Source: UBA8231 sp036011085
Lineage (GTDB): Bacteria > Latescibacterota > UBA2968 > UBA8231
Reading direction: 5' to 3'
DNA length: 64,000 nucleotides
NCBI GenBank assembly: GCA_036011085.1
Contig: DASCMS010000065.1
Span: 54,804-118,803, forward strand
The notes beneath the pieces were generated by a model. The model was not told the origin of the DNA and did not search any database. It saw only the letters and a list, made by a program, of their open reading frames with translations. Of the stretch, positions 55,114-63,867 are shown in pieces (position 1 is the stretch's first letter; every line of letters begins with the position of its first letter). The position numbers and the translations under genes were made by a program.

Positions 55114-55719
55114 CTACCGTGCGGCAAGTACCATCCTGAGGAATAACTCGTGTACGGCCGATCCCGCACTCAGCTCCGGATGGAAGGTGCAGACCATGAC
55201 GTTACCCTGCCGGGCAACGACGGTGTCGCCGCGGCATACGCCCAACGTCTCGACGCCGTCGCCAACGCGGGTGATGCGAGGGGCGCGGATGAAGACCATC
55301 TCGATCTCATTCTCGTCCTGATCCCCGTCCAGGCGGAAGGTTCCAGACCCCTCGAAGCTGTCCGCCTGACGGCCGTAGCTGTTGCGCTCGACGGTGATGT
55401 CGATGAGGCCGAAGCTCTTCTGTGAGGGGTTGAGCACTTCACGAGCGAGCAGAATGGCACCGGCACATGTCCCCAAGACGGGGTGGCCGGCATCGATCCA
55501 GACCTGGAGGGGATCCCAGAAATCGAAAGCGTCCAGGAGCTTGATCAGCGTCGTGCTCTCGCCGCCAGGGATGACGAGGCCGTCCAGTTCCGCCAACTGC
55601 GAAACCTTGCGGATCGGCCTGACTTCGACGCCCAGCCCTTCCATCGTCGCCGCGTGAGCGGCGAAATCCCCCTGCATCGCCAGCGTGCCGATCACAGGCC
55701 GCGTCCGTGCATCACTCAC
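55114..55719 (-). CDS. pdxT: Pyridoxal 5'-phosphate synthase glutaminase subunit
   Basis: 201 residues. The class I glutaminase triad is complete: nucleophile Cys85 (VLGTCAGA), and His180 and Glu182 (TFHPEL). PGGEST holds the oxyanion region. PdxT releases ammonia from glutamine and passes it to PdxS, which joins ribose 5-phosphate and glyceraldehyde 3-phosphate to make pyridoxal 5'-phosphate. It lies downstream of pdxS after 126 bases that hold a hairpin. Its stop is only 28 bases from the end of the TMTC-like gene on the other strand. Confidence 0.96.
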   Translation of the reverse strand: MSDARTRPVIGTLAMQGDFAAHAATMEGLGVEVRPIRKVSQLAELDGLVIPGGESTTLIKLLDAFDFWDPLQVWIDAGHPVLGTCAGAILLAREVLNPSQKSFGLIDITVERNSYGRQADSFEGSGTFRLDGDQDENEIEMVFIRAPRITRVGDGVETLGVCRGDTVVARQGNVMVCTFHPELSAGSAVHELFLRMVLAAR

Positions 55720-55753
55720 CCGTACCTGGCTCCCTTTGTGGATTCCAAGAAAG

Positions 55754-55785
55754 AAGGAGACGCCCCGATGAAAGGACGTCTCCTT
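55754..55785 (-). terminator. Hairpin between pdxS and pdxT
   Basis: On the minus strand AAGGAGACG and its complement CGTCTCCTT (arms 55754-55762 and 55777-55785) pair around a 14-base loop, followed by a T-rich CTTTCTT tract. It resembles a partial terminator or mRNA stabiliser that could reduce pdxT relative to pdxS. The rest of this 126-base gap shows nothing else. Confidence 0.5.
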
Positions 55786-55845
55786 GACTGCCTCCCGCCG
55801 TTGGCACCGAGCCGGGCGGCGACCGGAGGCTTGATCGAACTCCGC

Positions 55846-56748
55846 CTACCAGCCGCGGGTCTGCAGCTTCTCGCTCTCGTCGAGGGTACCCATCTCGATG
55901 CCGGGCATGGCCTCGCCCAGTTCCTCTGAGACCTGCACGAGGATGTCGGGGTCCTGGTAGTTCGTCGTGGCCTTGACGATGGCCAGGGCCCGATTCGCCG
56001 GGTCGCTCGACTTGAAGATGCCGGAGCCGACGAAGACGGATTCGGCACCCAGCTGCATCATGAGCGAGGCGTCTGCGGGCGTGGCGATGCCGCCGGCGGA
56101 GAAGTTGGGTACGGGCAGCCGACCGCTCTCGGCGATCATCCGCACGAGGTCGTACGGGGCCCCGAGGTCCCTTGCTTCGGTCATCAACTGTTCGGCACCC
56201 AGGGTCGTGAGGCGGCGCATGCCGTCCATCAGGGCACGCATGTGACGCACGGCCTCGACGATGTTGCCGGAGCCGGCTTCGCCCTTGGTGCGGATCATGG
56301 CGGCACCCTCACCGATGCGGCGCAACGCCTCGCCGAGGTTGCGGCAGCCGCAGACAAAAGGCACGTCGAAGGCGAACTTGTCGACGTGGAACGCCTCATC
56401 AGCCGGGGTGAGGACCTCGCTTTCGTCGACGTAATCGACGCCGAGGGCCTGCAGAATCTGGGCTTCGGCGAAGTGGCCGATACGACATTTTGCCATCACC
56501 GGGATCGACACTGTCTCCATGATCTCGCGCATCTTGCGCACCGGCGACATGCGGGCGACACCGCCTTCCTTGCGGATGTCGGAGGGGACGCGTTCCAGGG
56601 CCATGACGGCCACGGCACCTGCGTCTTCGGCGATCCTGGCCTGGTCGGCGTCGGTGACGTCCATGATGACGCCACCTTTGAGCATTTCGGCGAGACCGGT
56701 CTTGAGTCGGGCAGTGCCGGAGGCGGACTGGCCGTTCTGGGGATCCAT
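55846..56748 (-). CDS. pdxS: Pyridoxal 5'-phosphate synthase lyase subunit
   Basis: 300 residues, the usual PdxS length. The beta-barrel enzyme has LKGGVIMDV, EDAGAVAVMALERVPSDIR, MAKCRIGHFAEAQ with Lys87 as the Schiff-base lysine, and IRTKGEAGSGN with the second lysine Lys155. It builds pyridoxal 5'-phosphate with PdxT, which lies next downstream. The start ATG at 56748 is preceded by GAGGAG eleven bases upstream. Confidence 0.97.
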   Translation of the reverse strand: MDPQNGQSASGTARLKTGLAEMLKGGVIMDVTDADQARIAEDAGAVAVMALERVPSDIRKEGGVARMSPVRKMREIMETVSIPVMAKCRIGHFAEAQILQALGVDYVDESEVLTPADEAFHVDKFAFDVPFVCGCRNLGEALRRIGEGAAMIRTKGEAGSGNIVEAVRHMRALMDGMRRLTTLGAEQLMTEARDLGAPYDLVRMIAESGRLPVPNFSAGGIATPADASLMMQLGAESVFVGSGIFKSSDPANRALAIVKATTNYQDPDILVQVSEELGEAMPGIEMGTLDESEKLQTRGW

Positions 56749-56860
56749 GTTCAGTTCTGCTCCTCGAAACGGGCAGCGTCAGAGCTGCCCAGAAAGGGTC
56801 TGGCCCGAAAAGGTACTGGGCACCCCGCACATTGGAAAGGGTGCCGGCTGCAATGACTCA
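56749..56860 (-). promoter_or_regulatory. pdxS leader with two hairpins
   Basis: This 112-base gap between the flippase stop and the pdxS start has two stems: GGGCAGC/GCTGCCC (56771-56777 and 56784-56790, six-base loop) and GGCACCC/GGGTGCC (56819-56825 and 56839-56845). They could act as a terminator for the flippase gene or as an attenuation leader. No promoter is clear. Confidence 0.35.
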
Positions 56861-58321
56861 TCATGGCCCCGGATCGTCTGCTGTGCCTCGGGCACTGCGC
56901 ACCATTTCGGCAACACTGTCCCAGGCGAACAGGCGGATTGCGGCGAGCCAGGCGATGGCCGCTATACTCCCACCAGCGGCACAGGCCAACAACGGGGGCG
57001 TTGGCAGCCACGGTGACACAGCAAGCACTGTGACCCCCGTCGCCGCGGTGACCAGAGCGGGGCGCCAGAGAACGGCCAGGTAGGTGCCGAAGCCGATCGC
57101 CATGAGCCGATTGGCCAGATGCTGGGACAGGGCGAGGAACAGCACGGCGGTGAGGGCGATGACGGCGCATACACCCACCACACCGTGGGTGCCGCCCCAC
57201 TTCAACGCCGGGATGAGGATGATGAGACTGAAGATCGACCAGTAGAGAGCCCAATTGGCTCGGCCCTTGGCGAGGAACACCGAACCCACGGCGGCACCGA
57301 CCGCCTTGATGATCGTCGCCAGTGCCAGCAATCGAAGCGGCCAGATCGCCGGTCCCATGTCGGCGTCGGCGAACAACGCCACGGGTTCAGCCAGTACGAA
57401 CAGGGCTGCCAGCGCTGGCCAGTAGGCCAGGGCCACCGCCTGTACCGATCGCAGATAGGTGCGCCGCAGTAGTTCGTCGTCGTTACCGATGGCGGAGAAC
57501 GTGGGAAAGAAGACCCGGGTGATGACGGTGGAGATGCGGACGAGGGGCATCAAGGTGAGTCGGTAGGCAAAGTCGTACACCGCAATGGCCGCCTCGCCAA
57601 GAGCAACATAGAGCACACCCTTGGCCAGGTTGCTGTTGACATAGTTGAGGCAACGCGAGCCGGTCAGGTTCAAGCCGAAGGTGAGGATGCGACGTACGGC
57701 ATCCAGTCGGATCCGCGGAGAGGGCAACCAGCGTGCCATCCAAGCCAGGCCGACGAGCAGGGCGGCCTCACGAGCGACGGCACTGTGGACGGTGCTCATG
57801 ACTCCGTAGCCGGCTGCCAGCAGGCCGAAGGCGGTAATCGCATGAAGGACAGAGGAGGCGATCTCCGCGGCGGCCATGGCCCGCCAGCGTAGATCTCGCT
57901 GCAGTCTGGCGCGAAACAGACCGGAAACGGCGGCAAAGGGGACGAGCAGTACCATACCGCGCAGAACCGGCTCGAACTTGGTGGGATCCTTTGGCGACAA
58001 CAGGTCGGTTGCCGCCGACGCAGAAAGGATGATGATGCAGGTTGTGATGAGGCCGAAGACGAGGCAGATCCAGAAGGCGGCGTTGAAGTGCTCTTCGCCA
58101 GCGTCGCGGTCCTGTACCAGGGCACTGCCAAGGCCCAGGTCACACAACAGGGCCAGAAACATCACCACCATCAGTGACAACCCGAACTGTCCCATCTGCT
58201 CGAGCGTCAGAAAGCGGAAGAACACGAAGGTCGTCACGATCTGCAGACTGAAGGCAGATCCCGTCCAGAACACACCGCGAATGGTTCGGGTGGCCAGGGA
58301 CTGACTCTCGGGTACTGTCAT
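56861..58321 (-). CDS. Polysaccharide flippase (MOP/Wzx-type)
   Basis: 486 residues with about 12-14 hydrophobic helices. It opens with TRTIRGVFWTGSAFSLQIVTTFVFFRFLTLEQMGQFGLSLMVVMFLALL, which is typical of WzxC/oligosaccharide flippases. LGLGSALVQ after helix 2 is also a family mark. It should move lipid-linked sugar units across the inner membrane for exopolysaccharide or O-antigen assembly. No Wzy or glycosyltransferase cluster adjoins it, although a TMTC-like and a GT-C-like protein are close. Its start overlaps the end of the isomerase-like gene by four bases. Confidence 0.88.
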   Translation of the reverse strand: MTVPESQSLATRTIRGVFWTGSAFSLQIVTTFVFFRFLTLEQMGQFGLSLMVVMFLALLCDLGLGSALVQDRDAGEEHFNAAFWICLVFGLITTCIIILSASAATDLLSPKDPTKFEPVLRGMVLLVPFAAVSGLFRARLQRDLRWRAMAAAEIASSVLHAITAFGLLAAGYGVMSTVHSAVAREAALLVGLAWMARWLPSPRIRLDAVRRILTFGLNLTGSRCLNYVNSNLAKGVLYVALGEAAIAVYDFAYRLTLMPLVRISTVITRVFFPTFSAIGNDDELLRRTYLRSVQAVALAYWPALAALFVLAEPVALFADADMGPAIWPLRLLALATIIKAVGAAVGSVFLAKGRANWALYWSIFSLIILIPALKWGGTHGVVGVCAVIALTAVLFLALSQHLANRLMAIGFGTYLAVLWRPALVTAATGVTVLAVSPWLPTPPLLACAAGGSIAAIAWLAAIRLFAWDSVAEMVRSARGTADDPGP

Positions 58322-59181
58322 CCCAGCAGGGAGCGAGTGTACTGCAGGTTGCGCAGGGAGTTGGATTCGAGGGGGCTCAGGGTCTCACCTCCGTCGACCA
58401 TCGGTTCGACACCGTCAGGTTCAGTGGACGTGTGCGTCTCGATGACGACGAAGCCGGAGTAGTCATCGGCACGGAGAGCGCCAAACTGTCCTGTCCAGTC
58501 GACGACACCGGTGTCCATCAGCGACCAGGCGTCGGTATCAGGATCGAAGTTCTTCAGATGTACATGGGTGACCAGATCGGCCAGGCTGCCGTACTCGGCC
58601 AGTGGATCGTCGGCGCCGGCGCGAGCCGAGTTGCCGGGATCCCAGCAGAGCGTCAGACCGTCGACACCCACGGCGCGGATCAGCGCGGCGGCTTCCGTAC
58701 CCGTATCCCCCCAACAGACGGCCTCGTTTTCGAGCACGAGATGACAGCCTGACCTCGAAGCGACATCACACATTCGCCCGAGCGTGTCGACGACGGCGGG
58801 CGGGAGTCTGCCCGAGCCATGCGGCTCATCCCCACGGCCCGTGCCGAAGATGGACACACGCTCCGTACCCCAGGTGCGGGCCCAGTCACAGGCACGAGGC
58901 AGGAGTTCGGCGATGCCCGACTCCACCTGGTGGTCCCCGACATCACACTTGAACAACCCCGGCGATACGCCGGAGACGGAAAGACCGGAATCGGCGACGA
59001 TGTGGCCCACGTCTCTGAGGGCATCGTCGCTGACCCGGGGAAAACGGCCACCCGGCAGCGAGCGGACCTCTACCGCCTCCAGATTCCAACGCGCCGCCAG
59101 CAGCAGAGCTCGGGCCGGATCCTCGCGGCAGATCTCGTCGGCAAAGGTGGCGATTCTCACAGCGGCTGTGCCATCTGACAT
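58318..59181 (-). CDS. Xylose isomerase-like TIM barrel sugar isomerase/epimerase
   Basis: 287 residues of the AP-endonuclease-2/xylose isomerase-like superfamily. Likely metal ligands are in HLVLENEAV (Glu), LCWDPGNSARAG (Asp), VTHVHLKNFD (His-Lys-Asp) and FVVIETHT (Glu), in the order seen in sugar phosphate isomerase/epimerase proteins. The substrate is unknown. It has no signal peptide. ATG 59181 is the start that fits; the frame stays open further upstream without family residues. It is coupled to the flippase by a four-base overlap. Confidence 0.85.
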   Translation of the reverse strand: MSDGTAAVRIATFADEICREDPARALLLAARWNLEAVEVRSLPGGRFPRVSDDALRDVGHIVADSGLSVSGVSPGLFKCDVGDHQVESGIAELLPRACDWARTWGTERVSIFGTGRGDEPHGSGRLPPAVVDTLGRMCDVASRSGCHLVLENEAVCWGDTGTEAAALIRAVGVDGLTLCWDPGNSARAGADDPLAEYGSLADLVTHVHLKNFDPDTDAWSLMDTGVVDWTGQFGALRADDYSGFVVIETHTSTEPDGVEPMVDGGETLSPLESNSLRNLQYTRSLLG

Positions 59182-59292
59182 TCCTGTCGATTGTAGGTAC
59201 GCGGATGATTCAATATCGTAGCCCTGTGCGCTGCGGGCCACCGCCCTGACCGGCGCACGAAAGACTGTCCAAGTACCCATCTGGAGGAAGTG

Positions 59293-60345
59293 ATGATCGA
59301 ACTCGCCGTTGCCGTCGGTCTCGCCGTCGGTGTCTCGGCCATGTGTTCCCTCTTCGAGGCCGTGCTCTATTCCGTCCCCATCGGTCACATCGAGTCGATG
59401 GCCGAGTCGGGACGCACCTCGGGCCGCATCCTGCGCTCTCTGCGCGAGCGGGTGGATCGGCCCATCGCCGCGATCCTGTCGCTGAACACCATCGCCAACA
59501 CAGCCGGGGCAGCCGTCGCCGGCGCCGCGGCAGTCAAGGTTCTCGGCGACGACAACCTGATCTGGTTCTCTGTCTTCTTCACAGGCGCGATTCTGCTCCT
59601 GTCCGAAGTGATTCCAAAAACCGTGGGTGTCGTCTACGCTCGCGGCCTGGCCAGCATGATCGCACGGCCGTTGCTGGGCCTGGTGTGGCTGTTTCGACCG
59701 CTGATCTGGTTCACCGGACAGATCACGAGACTGTTGGCCCGGGGTGGTGACGAGTCCGACGTGTCAGTAGAAGAGATTACCGTCATGGCCCGACTCGGAC
59801 TCAAGGCGGGCACTCTAGAAGCAGCGGAGGCGGCGGTGATCGAGAATATCCTTTCCCTCGAAGCCCGCGATGTACGCGACATCATGACCCCGAGGACGGT
59901 CGTCTCCTCACTGAGTGTCGGCCAGACGGTGGGGGGACTGAAGGAGTCCGGTGAGATCGCCGTGGCCTTCAACCACAGTCGTGTCCCGGTCTATGATCGG
60001 GATGCGGACGACGTGGTGGGTATGGTGCTGCGCCGTGATGTCCTGACGGCGATGGCCGAGGCTCAATGGGATCGTCGACTCGAAGAGTTCATGCGCCCCG
60101 TCGATTTTGTCGCCGAGTCGCTCAGTGTCGACCGCCTGCTACGTCGACTCCTGGAGACCCGCCAACATCTCGTGCTGGCCATCGATGAGTACGGCGGCCT
60201 GGCTGGCCTGGTTACGTTGGAGGACGTGCTCGAGGAGATCCTGGGCACCGAGATCGTCGATGAATTCGATCCGGCCATCGACATGAGGGAGTTGGCCCAC
60301 CGGCGGCGGGAATCTCTCGAACGCAAGAACCGACCCTCGGAGTAA
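59293..60345 (+). CDS. CNNM/DUF21 and CBS-domain membrane protein
   Basis: 350 residues. The N-terminal DUF21 (CNNM) transmembrane domain (about 1-170) has several helices and the motif LSEVIPKTVGV. A pair of CBS domains follows (about 185-320), with RDIMTPRTVVSSLS, FNHSRVPVYDRDADDVVGMVLRRDVL and DEYGGLAGLVTLEDVLEEILG. It lacks the usual C-terminal CorC_HlyC domain, which makes it shorter than most family members. The family exports magnesium or is linked to cobalt and magnesium resistance. GGAGG lies five bases before ATG 59293. Confidence 0.92.
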   Translation: MIELAVAVGLAVGVSAMCSLFEAVLYSVPIGHIESMAESGRTSGRILRSLRERVDRPIAAILSLNTIANTAGAAVAGAAAVKVLGDDNLIWFSVFFTGAILLLSEVIPKTVGVVYARGLASMIARPLLGLVWLFRPLIWFTGQITRLLARGGDESDVSVEEITVMARLGLKAGTLEAAEAAVIENILSLEARDVRDIMTPRTVVSSLSVGQTVGGLKESGEIAVAFNHSRVPVYDRDADDVVGMVLRRDVLTAMAEAQWDRRLEEFMRPVDFVAESLSVDRLLRRLLETRQHLVLAIDEYGGLAGLVTLEDVLEEILGTEIVDEFDPAIDMRELAHRRRESLERKNRPSE

Positions 60346-60385
60346 CCGCCAATACGGCAGACGCATCGCGAAGAAAGTCAGATCC

Positions 60386-60411
60386 GGCACCATGTTTGTG
60401 CCAATGTGGCA
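60386..60411 (+). promoter_or_regulatory. Overlapping dyads upstream of a sigma54 promoter
   Basis: GGCAC-N7-GTGCC (60386-60402) and TGCCA-N3-TGGCA (60399-60411) are inverted repeats sharing one arm. They lie about 45-70 bases before the -24 element at 60456, where an enhancer-binding activator of sigma54 would sit. The identity of the activator is unknown. Confidence 0.45.
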
Positions 60412-60455
60412 GACGACTCATGCATGACGGTCCTCGATTCCCTGTGAGAACAGAA

Positions 60456-60471
60456 TGGTACGGCCTTTGCC
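60456..60471 (+). promoter_or_regulatory. Sigma54-type promoter of the Hsp20 gene
   Basis: TGGTACG, four bases and TTGCC keep the essential GG and GC dinucleotides exactly ten bases apart and match the -24/-12 consensus apart from the last base. The predicted transcription start is about 50 bases before the Hsp20 ATG at 60533. Confidence 0.65.
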
Positions 60472-60532
60472 ATGGGACTCGGCGAAGGCTGCAACGACAC
60501 ACCATTCAAACCCTCACAGGAGGATTTACCAC

Positions 60533-60982
60533 ATGGCACTCGTTCGCTGGCAACCCGCCAACATCTTCGATCTGGGCCGCGACGCCGACCGCTTGTTCGA
60601 CAGTTTCTGGGGCAACGGCGGCAGAGGGGGTGACACGACCGGTACCGCTGCCTGGCGACCTTCGGTCGATATCGCCGAGAACAAGGATGAATACGTCGTA
60701 ACCGCCGATCTGCCCGGCATAAGTCGAGACGATCTGGAGGTCACAGTCGACGACGGTCGCCTGACGATCCGGGGCGAGAGACGGCAGAACGCCGGGTCGG
60801 ATGACGGCCCGGCGCGGCACGTGGAGCGCACCTATGGTTCCTCCACCCGATCCTTCGATCTGCCGACCGCGGTTGAGTCCGAAGGCATCGGCGCCGCCTA
60901 TCGCGATGGCGTCCTGACGGTCACAGTGCCCAAAGCTGAAGCTGCCAAGCCCAGACAGATCGAGGTGCAAGTCAGCGCGTGA
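60533..60982 (+). CDS. Hsp20 family small heat-shock protein
   Basis: 149 residues. An N-terminal arm (about 1-40) leads to an alpha-crystallin domain (about 43-135) with RPSVDIAENKDEYVVTADLPGISRDDLEVTVDDGRLTIRGER and the closing GVLTVTVPKAEA. A short C-terminal tail (PRQIEVQV) holds an IXV motif for oligomer assembly. It should be an ATP-independent holdase. AGGAGG at 60518-60523 lies nine bases before ATG 60533. The sigma54-type promoter upstream is unusual for this family, which is generally under sigma32, CIRCE/HrcA or ROSE-element control. Confidence 0.92.
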   Translation: MALVRWQPANIFDLGRDADRLFDSFWGNGGRGGDTTGTAAWRPSVDIAENKDEYVVTADLPGISRDDLEVTVDDGRLTIRGERRQNAGSDDGPARHVERTYGSSTRSFDLPTAVESEGIGAAYRDGVLTVTVPKAEAAKPRQIEVQVSA

Positions 60983-61014
60983 CCCGGTGTTCGTCCAGGC
61001 GTCATGGGCGTTTT

Positions 61015-61045
61015 CGGGCCGGCCCTCCCGTGGGGGGTCGGCCCG
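61015..61045 (+). terminator. Terminator after the Hsp20 gene
   Basis: CGGGCCG (61015-61021) pairs with CGGCCCG (61039-61045), extended by GCCC against GGGG on the inside. A short ATTTC tract follows. It lies about 30 bases after the Hsp20 stop. Confidence 0.65.
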
Positions 61046-61188
61046 ATTTCACGGCGACTGAGGGTTGTCGATTTCAGCTATGTATTGCCTTTTTTCGGAT
61101 TTCTTGGGATCCATGGATACCCCGCCAGGGGTCCCCGTCTGCTTCCCCGCAGCGTCCTCACAGCAATCACTACACAAGAAGGACTCTC
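61046..61188 (+). other. Intergenic region before the cohesin-like gene
   Basis: This 143-base gap contains a T-rich tract (near 61085) but no clear promoter. AAGAAGGA before 61189 is the probable Shine-Dalgarno of the next gene. Nothing else was recognised. Confidence 0.4.
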
Positions 61189-61851
61189 GTGCGCCTCCGA
61201 ATCGCGGCGTTGTGCGGACTGCTGTGTCTGCTTGCCTCCGAAGTTCAGTCTCAGAATAACCAATTGAGTTTCACCAGTATCACCGCCCGTCCGGGGGAGG
61301 AACTGACGATCCCCCTCAGCGGTACCTTCGTCGACGGCATGTCCGGGCTGGTGGTTTCAGTGCTCTTCGACCCCTCCGTCATTCAGGTCCTCGATGTTTC
61401 CACGACCACACTGAGCGAGGACTTCACGCTGCACAGCTCGGTCAGCAACGGCAGGTTGACCATCGCCATGGCCGCCGCCGAGCAGATCACGACGGTCTTC
61501 CCCGAGTGGATTCTCGACCTGCGGGTTCGCGTCATCGGTGCACCCGGTGCGACGGAACTGGGCCTGATCGGTGGCCCCAGCCTGGCCCAGAACGCGCCAA
61601 ACCCATTCAACAGCAACACGGTCATCCGCTTCCGCACCGTCGTCGACGGCACGATGGCACTACACGTCTATGACCTGACCGGCCAGCGAATCCGGGATCT
61701 GTGGACCGGAGACAAAGCCGCTGGCGATCATGCCCTCACATGGGACGGCCGGGACGACGCCGGGCAAGAGGTGGCCAGCGGCGTCTATGTGTATCGGCTG
61801 CAGACCGGTGACGGCAGCGACGTCCAGCGAAAGCTGCTATTGCTGCGCTGA
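61189..61851 (+). CDS. Secreted cohesin-like protein with FlgD-Ig sorting tail
   Basis: 220 residues from GTG 61189, with a signal peptide (about 1-22, cleavage after VQS). About residues 25-125 resemble a cohesin/beta-sandwich domain, with EELTIPLSG and VVSVLFDPSVIQVLDVS. The C-terminal ~85 residues form a FlgD-Ig or type A-like tail: QNAPNPFNSNTVIRF, YDLTGQRIRDL, TWDGRDDAGQEVASGVYVYRL and a final RKLLLLR. This is a classical outer-membrane sorting tail. It is the second tail-bearing protein in the window. The frame is open further upstream but without coding character. Confidence 0.85.
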   Translation: MRLRIAALCGLLCLLASEVQSQNNQLSFTSITARPGEELTIPLSGTFVDGMSGLVVSVLFDPSVIQVLDVSTTTLSEDFTLHSSVSNGRLTIAMAAAEQITTVFPEWILDLRVRVIGAPGATELGLIGGPSLAQNAPNPFNSNTVIRFRTVVDGTMALHVYDLTGQRIRDLWTGDKAAGDHALTWDGRDDAGQEVASGVYVYRLQTGDGSDVQRKLLLLR

Positions 61852-61876
61852 CAGTGCGGGACATCCAGACAACGGC

Positions 61877-61904
61877 AAAAGGCCTCTCGAGGAAGAGGCC
61901 TTTT
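61877..61904. terminator. Bidirectional terminator
   Basis: AAAAGGCCTCT (61877-61887) pairs with AGAGGCCTTTT (61894-61904) around a six-base loop. Each strand has a T-run at the 3' end, so it can end both the plus-strand cohesin-like gene and the minus-strand tRNA transcript. Confidence 0.85.
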
Positions 61905-61911
61905 GTCATTA

Positions 61912-61987
61912 TGGTACTCCCACGGGGAGTCGAACCCCGGTCGCCAGGATGAAAACCTGGTGTCCTAACCGTTAGACGATGGGAGCC
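61912..61987 (-). tRNA. tRNA-Glu (TTC)
   Basis: The minus strand reads GGCTCCCATCGTCTAACGG onward and folds into a cloverleaf of 76 bases including an encoded CCA. The anticodon arm is CCAGG-TTTTCAT-CCTGG with anticodon TTC. The T-arm contains GGTTCGACTCC. The acceptor GGCTCCC pairs with GGGAGTA with G-T tolerance. The tRNA is the only RNA gene I found. Confidence 0.96.
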
Positions 61988-62055
61988 TGATCCCCCAAAA
62001 ATACCGGCGCCTCAGCACATGCGCAACCCGACCGTTGCGGACTATCTTGGCATTC

Positions 62056-63867
62056 ATGGGCCGATTCTCGCAGACATACCGCATCGCTCTGGCAGGGTTG
62101 TTTCTGTTCGTTCTCGGCTTTCTGCTGCTGCACGGACGCGTGGCGCAACAGTCGGGTTCATGGCGCTACACGGTCACCCACGATGACGAGTACGCCTTCT
62201 GGGTGATTGCCGACGGCGCTGGCGAATCCCCTCGTTCCGACGCCAACCCGTTCTACGCCGAACATGCCGGGGAGACCAACCCGCTCCTCTCCTACCCGAC
62301 GGTCATTCTGGTGGGAACCATCGGCGGCTGGCTCGGCGTGCCGGTGTTGACGCTGCTGCCGCTATGGAAAGTGGGGGCGCCGTTTCTGGCGTGGCTGGTG
62401 ATCTGGCAGTGTCTGGTTCGCATCTGGGGCTGCCGCGAAGGCCCGGCTGCCGCGACAAGTCTCTGTGTGTTGTGCGGGACGATGCTCCTGCACGGCAGCG
62501 CGCAGCACATGCTGCTGCGCTTTTCACGCCCCATCGACACGCTGGCCGCGTCGGCGGTATGGCTCTCTTGTGCCCTGAATCCCAGGGTACTGAAGGGCAA
62601 GACCCAAGGGCTCACAGCCCTGGCGGCTGCCGTCGTGCTGCTGGCGTCCCCTTTCCATGCCGTGTTCTGCACGATCACGACCTGGTGCGCCTGGCTCTGG
62701 AGTCGCTGGCGCCGACAGGATCCCGATGCAGGACGAGTCCTTTGGCTGGCGAGTCTGGCGTCCGCCGTCGGACTGACCCTCATGCTGGGGCTGATGCATC
62801 AGGCGGCGGCCAACCGATGGATGCAGGACGCGCTGGCCTTCGATGCCGGCGTCGAGGGCGGGTCGTGGCTGTCGGTTCTGCTGCTGGTGGCGGCCATCTT
62901 CGCCGTACTCATCCGTCACCGCGGACAGAGCCTCACGCGGTCAGACATGTCGCTGCTCTGCATCCTGGCGGTCGAGCCGTTGGCCGCCAATGTCCAGATC
63001 ATCCTGGGCCAGGGCTACGGTGTCGCCATTCACCGCTACTACTTCCTGATCTTCGAACTGCTCGCCCTCATCGCCTGGCTGGCCGATGCTGTTCCCAAGC
63101 GCCAGCACGGCGAGCGCTGGAGGCCCTGGGAGGTCCCCGTCGTCACCGTCGCCGTCGCCTGTGTGCTGTGGATGGTGAGCTTCCCTGAGACAAACTTCCT
63201 GCGCCTGCTTCCCCGGGCCGGATGGCCGACGGCACCCTACGACAACAGCCGCCTTCTGTTGCAGCTCTGGCCGGTGCTGTTCGTGCTCATCTGGCTCGTC
63301 CGACGCACACCGTTGCAGAGATCGCCCGCCGCCGTCGGACCGATGCTGGCCGCCGTCTTCGTCTGCTTCTGCTTCGCGACGTTTCCCCCACAGTTGCCGA
63401 AGGCCAATCACTCGGTGCCTTTCCATGGCGCCCACACCTGGCTGGCAGAACATGCCGAATCCGCAGAGGTTCTCCTGACGGTGCCCCCTGAATACGGCCT
63501 GTACGACTACGCACCCCTGTACTGCCCAGTGAAGTTGTACTACAACCCGTACGCCTCGCGCTGGGTGAGAGATGAGTACGAACGGGAGTACCGCAAGTCG
63601 ATCTACTTCTCGCTCTACTGTGGCGTCCTCGATCAGCCGGGGGTGCCGATTCCAGAGTCGCTCGAGGTACGTCTGAGCGAATTCAGCCTCGACTATATTC
63701 TCGCGTGGAAGGGACCGCTGAACGACCGCTGGCGTCGGCAGACAGCGCCGCAGCTGCCGCCGTTGGCAGGGCAGCTGGACGCCAGCATCGAAAGACAGCT
63801 GGGACCGTTCCTGCAGGTCGAGTACGAAGACGATCGATGTGTTCTGTGGCGAGTGGTGACCGACTAG
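62056..63867 (+). CDS. Multi-pass membrane protein, GT-C glycosyltransferase-like
   Basis: 603 residues with an N-terminal helix and about ten further transmembrane segments. The first periplasmic loop has THDDEYAFWVIADGAG, in which Asp-Asp-Glu resembles the acidic motif of GT-C mannosyltransferase-type enzymes. The C-terminal ~150 residues (from about WLAEHAESAEVLLTVPPEYG) form a soluble domain. The family is not certain. ATG 62056 gives a normal N-terminus; TTG 62035 is also in frame. There is no clear Shine-Dalgarno. A sugar-lipid transfer role is only inferred. Confidence 0.6.
   Translation: MGRFSQTYRIALAGLFLFVLGFLLLHGRVAQQSGSWRYTVTHDDEYAFWVIADGAGESPRSDANPFYAEHAGETNPLLSYPTVILVGTIGGWLGVPVLTLLPLWKVGAPFLAWLVIWQCLVRIWGCREGPAAATSLCVLCGTMLLHGSAQHMLLRFSRPIDTLAASAVWLSCALNPRVLKGKTQGLTALAAAVVLLASPFHAVFCTITTWCAWLWSRWRRQDPDAGRVLWLASLASAVGLTLMLGLMHQAAANRWMQDALAFDAGVEGGSWLSVLLLVAAIFAVLIRHRGQSLTRSDMSLLCILAVEPLAANVQIILGQGYGVAIHRYYFLIFELLALIAWLADAVPKRQHGERWRPWEVPVVTVAVACVLWMVSFPETNFLRLLPRAGWPTAPYDNSRLLLQLWPVLFVLIWLVRRTPLQRSPAAVGPMLAAVFVCFCFATFPPQLPKANHSVPFHGAHTWLAEHAESAEVLLTVPPEYGLYDYAPLYCPVKLYYNPYASRWVRDEYEREYRKSIYFSLYCGVLDQPGVPIPESLEVRLSEFSLDYILAWKGPLNDRWRRQTAPQLPPLAGQLDASIERQLGPFLQVEYEDDRCVLWRVVTD

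Noticed and set aside
60979..61188. Upstream extension of the cohesin-like gene
   Set aside because: It runs through the Hsp20 terminator and lacks coding character; a signal peptide begins at GTG 61189.
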